From contig OY727099.1 in the NCBI GenBank assembly GCA_963402885.1, positions 18,929,001-18,993,000 on the forward strand: a DNA stretch of 64,000 bases. Reading direction: 5' to 3'. Within the stretch, counting starts at the first letter, position 1. Every line of letters begins with the position of its first letter. Made by a program: the position numbers and the translations under genes. The notes beneath the pieces are model-generated. The model saw nothing but the letters and a program-made list of their open reading frames with translations. It did not search any database and was not told the DNA's origin. Source of the DNA: Antedon bifida. Lineage: Eukaryota; Echinodermata; Crinoidea; Comatulida; Antedonidae. This document shows positions 60,838 to 64,000 of this stretch, in pieces.

Positions 60838-62900
60838 CTGTTGAAATATAATTCAAATGTTCACGCACTATCAACGGTTTAGCATCGTAACCTTAGTAGC
60901 AGGCAACTTTCGCATTTCATTTATTTAGCATAATTACAATAATATACAGTTGAACCTTCCGGTAGCGACCAACCTCAGGACCGAAAAAAATGGCCTCTTA
61001 CGGGAGCTGACCGCTTGCGGGAGGTTTCTGCCGATGAGGGCCAAAATCACGTATTAATCTTTTATGGCTTTGCACCTTATTTTGCGGCATTCTTAATAAC
61101 GCAACGGGCCTCTAATTTCTCCAGATAATTGTATTTTATTTTTATGATCAGGTGGTTTAGTATTATTTATGATTTTCAGACAAATTTTAAAAGCTTTTAT
61201 GCATGGACATGTGTGTAGTTTTCAAATCGTCTAATGAATCATCTATATATAAATTATGGTTAATTCTGACATAGGCGAGCACAATGGAAAAACTTCGGGA
61301 TTGACTGATTTCATCGGTATATTTTCAACTCAATTTCAATTGTACGCGGTCAAAGTAATTTCCGGGTTCACGATGAGTTCACGAGTTCACCTTGCAACTA
61401 CAGTACCTGGTTTCAACTAAGTTGGCCGTTAGTGGATAGCCATTAGTTTTTTGTTTGTTTTCGGATCGGACCGCGCGTGTGAAGGTACAGTAGTTAACAA
61501 ATAAAAATTATACTGCAAATTAATAAAGATCAAATTAAATAAATATACGCCATAAAGCATCGAAATATATTGTGGGGAATAGTATTATAAAACTACATAG
61601 GGAGATCTAATGATAAGACATTTTGTTTAAAATCGAGTGAAATCCTGATAGCCGAGTTTTATTGAGTAAGCTGGTAGGAATATCCGTGTCCCGTTAGGAC
61701 CGGGATCTCTGGTCATGTTGCAAGCCGTCTAAAACGTCTTCTTTCTTGGGCCAAAACGGCCCACTCTGTCGCGGAAGTTAGTTTCAAAAGATGTTTAAAT
61801 TAAATAATGTATTAATTATTAGGATGGTATTTATTTGAATAAACGTCTCCCCAATAAAACATCACTTTGAATAATAATCGCACCCTCACCCCTCCCCCCC
61901 CCCCAACTATCTAATAAACGCCCATCCACATTTATACACACAATATTGTATTATATTTATAATAACAAAATTATACTATTTGTAGTAGAATTCATCGCAC
62001 TGTTATCTACAATTTAACAAGCATTTGTTATTCTTTTTTACCACTTTTCATATCTATTGGAGGATTTTATTTGATTATAAATGTTAACATGTTATTAAAA
62101 CTAAAAAAATCGACATATCCCTCGAATAAGCACCTCCCTCAAAGGATTTTCACCTCCCCACCTACGACCTATAAGGGCCCTATCAAACAATAAAAACTAT
62201 ACTTTAAAATGTTATTAATCATCTAAGACACTGTGAAACAGAGTAGGTTTAGTTTTACGAATGTCAAGCATTTTCAATAATGGTAACCGACAGAAAACGT
62301 AGAAGGAGAACGTCCTTCTAAAACCTTTTTACCCGAGTCATTATCATTCCGAGAACCATCGTCTACACTTCCTAGATGGGGAGCGAGCGAAGCGAGCTCA
62401 CCCTCTCGTCACAGAAATGTTTTTAAAACCGCGGCCTAACAATACAAATAACAAAATCATTACAAACGTCACAACCATTTTCTTTTTTAATTTGCAGATT
62501 CTGAACCTTGTCGTTTATTGTTTACAAAAAACAAAACAACACCAGACCTATTAAAAACGTCAGGTGTAGGCCCTACTGGTATCACCACCCGAACGCAAAC
62601 AAAGTGTCATCCAACTTTTCTAGACCAGAATGTTTCGTAGATTACGAATCTGGAAGGTAATCGATCAGGATTGGAAGCGTTTTCAAGATATAAGGGTTCA
62701 AATTTCAAAATTGAAAAAACGAAACAACGTATTATGGGCTGGGCTGGAGGGGGTTACCGTGCACCACCCCCCCCCCCCCCACAGTTAAACTTCTTTGGTA
62801 TCATTTTCTTCCCACGGACATATAGAGTGAAAAAATCGACGTTAACAAGAAAAATATAGGGATGCATTGTATGTACTTGCGTCATTTGTAATGATCATCA
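60838..62900. other. Intron or upstream DNA of the second ADAMTS gene, no exon seen
   Basis: I looked on the minus strand for the zinc-site exon (HExGH) and other catalytic exons and saw none. At 60948-61024 there is a short piece of the gaccgcttgcgggag repeat type. Poly-C runs occur near 61894 and 62766. A gagcgagcgaagcgagctc patch lies near 62381. Confidence 0.45.
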
Positions 62901-62914
62901 GTGTTTTATCTTCA

Positions 62915-64000
62915 AATATTTTTTGGGGTAGGGGGTAACATTTATCCTAATAACCCAAGAATCCAACATCCAATTAGTATTATCTTAGTAACATTATGTA
63001 GCATACATCTTTTAAAATCTTTTAAAATTTAAATAAAATTAATCGGAAGATTATTAAGGTCAGTAGAGTAGAGGATAAATGTTACCCCCTACCCCAAAAA
63101 ATGTATTTTTATTGCAATTTTTCACAATAAAAAATGATAATTTATGTATAATGAACTACAATTTTAATCTTGTTAACATATAGTTTCTTATTCAATATGT
63201 CAGTAAGCACAAGTAAAACACAATTAAGATAAAACATATTGAAAATTGTAGATACTATGTTGAAATTTATCTATATTTTGGCAAAAATGTGCATTTTTGT
63301 AAAAGGTCAATGACCTTTTGACCTCTACTGACCCTACTAATCTTCCGATTAATTTTATTTAAATTTTAAAAGATTTTAAAAGATGTATGCTACAAAATGG
63401 TACCAAGATAATACTAATTAGGTGTTGGATTCTTGGGTTATTAGGATAAATGTTACCCCCTACCCCAAAAATGTCTTTTTATTGCAATTTTGAAGAATAA
63501 TAAAATTACATGACAATGGTATTAATGCACTGCAATTTTTTTCATGTCAACACACATTTTGTTATTCAATGTCAGTAAACACAAGTAAAACACAATTAAA
63601 ATAAAAAGTATTGAAAAAATTGGAGATTTGATATTGAAATGTATCTCATTATGGCAAATATTTGCAATTTTGAAAAAGGTCAGTGACCTTTTTGACCTCT
63701 ACTGACCTTAAACATGGTTCAATTAATTTTATTAAAATTCTATACGACTAAAAAACACGAATGCTACACAACGACACCAAGATCATACTAATTAGATGTT
63801 TGATTCTTGGGTTATTGCTATTAATGTTCCACCCTACCCCAAAAAATGTATTTTTATTGCAATTTTTAACAATAAAAAATGATAATTTATGTATAATGAA
63901 CTGCAATTTTAATCTTGTTAACATATAATGTCTTATTCAATATGTCAGTAAGCACAAGTAAAACACAATTAAGATAAAACATATTGAAAATTGTAGATAC
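62915..64000. repeat. Inverted plus tandem array, unit about 371-375 bp, runs off the window
   Basis: gataaatgttaccccctacc recurs in direct orientation at 63073 and 63444 (degraded near 63818), with matching bodies (tttttattgcaattttt, gtcagtaagcacaagtaaaa). The segment 62925-63075 is the inverted complement of 63340-63475. Each unit has a palindromic ggtcaatgacctttt. Confidence 0.85.

Overview
This is an AT-rich, intron-rich animal genomic window with animal-specific families: tetraspanins, secreted ADAMTS proteases with CUB domains, archaemetzincin, and an FN3 receptor. The palindrome AGGCCT (often inside TAGGCCTA) recurs throughout. From memory this, plus a tRNA-derived SINE with a deuterostome-style body, suggests an echinoderm or other invertebrate deuterostome. 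That assignment is inference.

Layout. (1) 256-1882 (+): C-terminal exons of a single-pass FN3 receptor whose tail carries a canonical ITAM spacing (YQTL-x8-YEGI). (2) 1883-6499: no gene seen, but a 1.04 kb foldback element with long inverted ends around a minisatellite. (3) 6500-10797 and 14125-19239 (-): two tandem seven-exon tetraspanin genes (270 and 275 aa), complete and with matching exon phases. (4) 20426-22254 (+): a complete two-exon archaemetzincin, AMZ2-like, 360 aa. (5) 23755-40359 (-): a complete 25-exon ADAMTS protease (1215 aa) with pro-, metalloprotease, disintegrin-like, TSP1, Cys-rich, spacer, two further TSP1 and two CUB domains. CUB domains are known among vertebrate ADAMTS only in ADAMTS13. 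(6) 43461-44745 (-): a two-exon protein kinase (296 aa) with HND in place of HRD. (7) 45245-45346 (+): an orphan, inverted copy of ADAMTS exon 5. (8) 46985-60837 (-): the 3' fifteen exons of a second, paralogous ADAMTS gene. Its catalytic exons are not in the window.

The most striking structure lies in one intron of the second ADAMTS gene. The matching intron in the first gene is about 0.5 kb, but here it is 6.7 kb. The extra length is a roughly 6 kb block (about 54.0-60.1 kb) made of tandem-repeat arms in inverted orientation around a multi-exon gene on the opposite strand (55258-59115). That gene has a PIN/XPG-I-like acidic nuclease signature and two or three frame breaks. I read it as a probable large mobile element not recognised as a named superfamily. 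Its arms carry perfect AGGTCA-T-AGGTCA (DR1) motifs. The window ends in another inverted/tandem array (62.9-64 kb) using similar short motifs.

Introns and intergenic DNA hold many short non-autonomous repeats: a five-copy MITE family (AAGCTCTGTCTACACTATC ends), other MITEs, a SINE, and minisatellites of 18, 19 and 21 bp. Exon boundaries were set by hand from GT/AG sites and reading-frame continuity. The two tetraspanins, AMZ, kinase and first ADAMTS models all close in frame.
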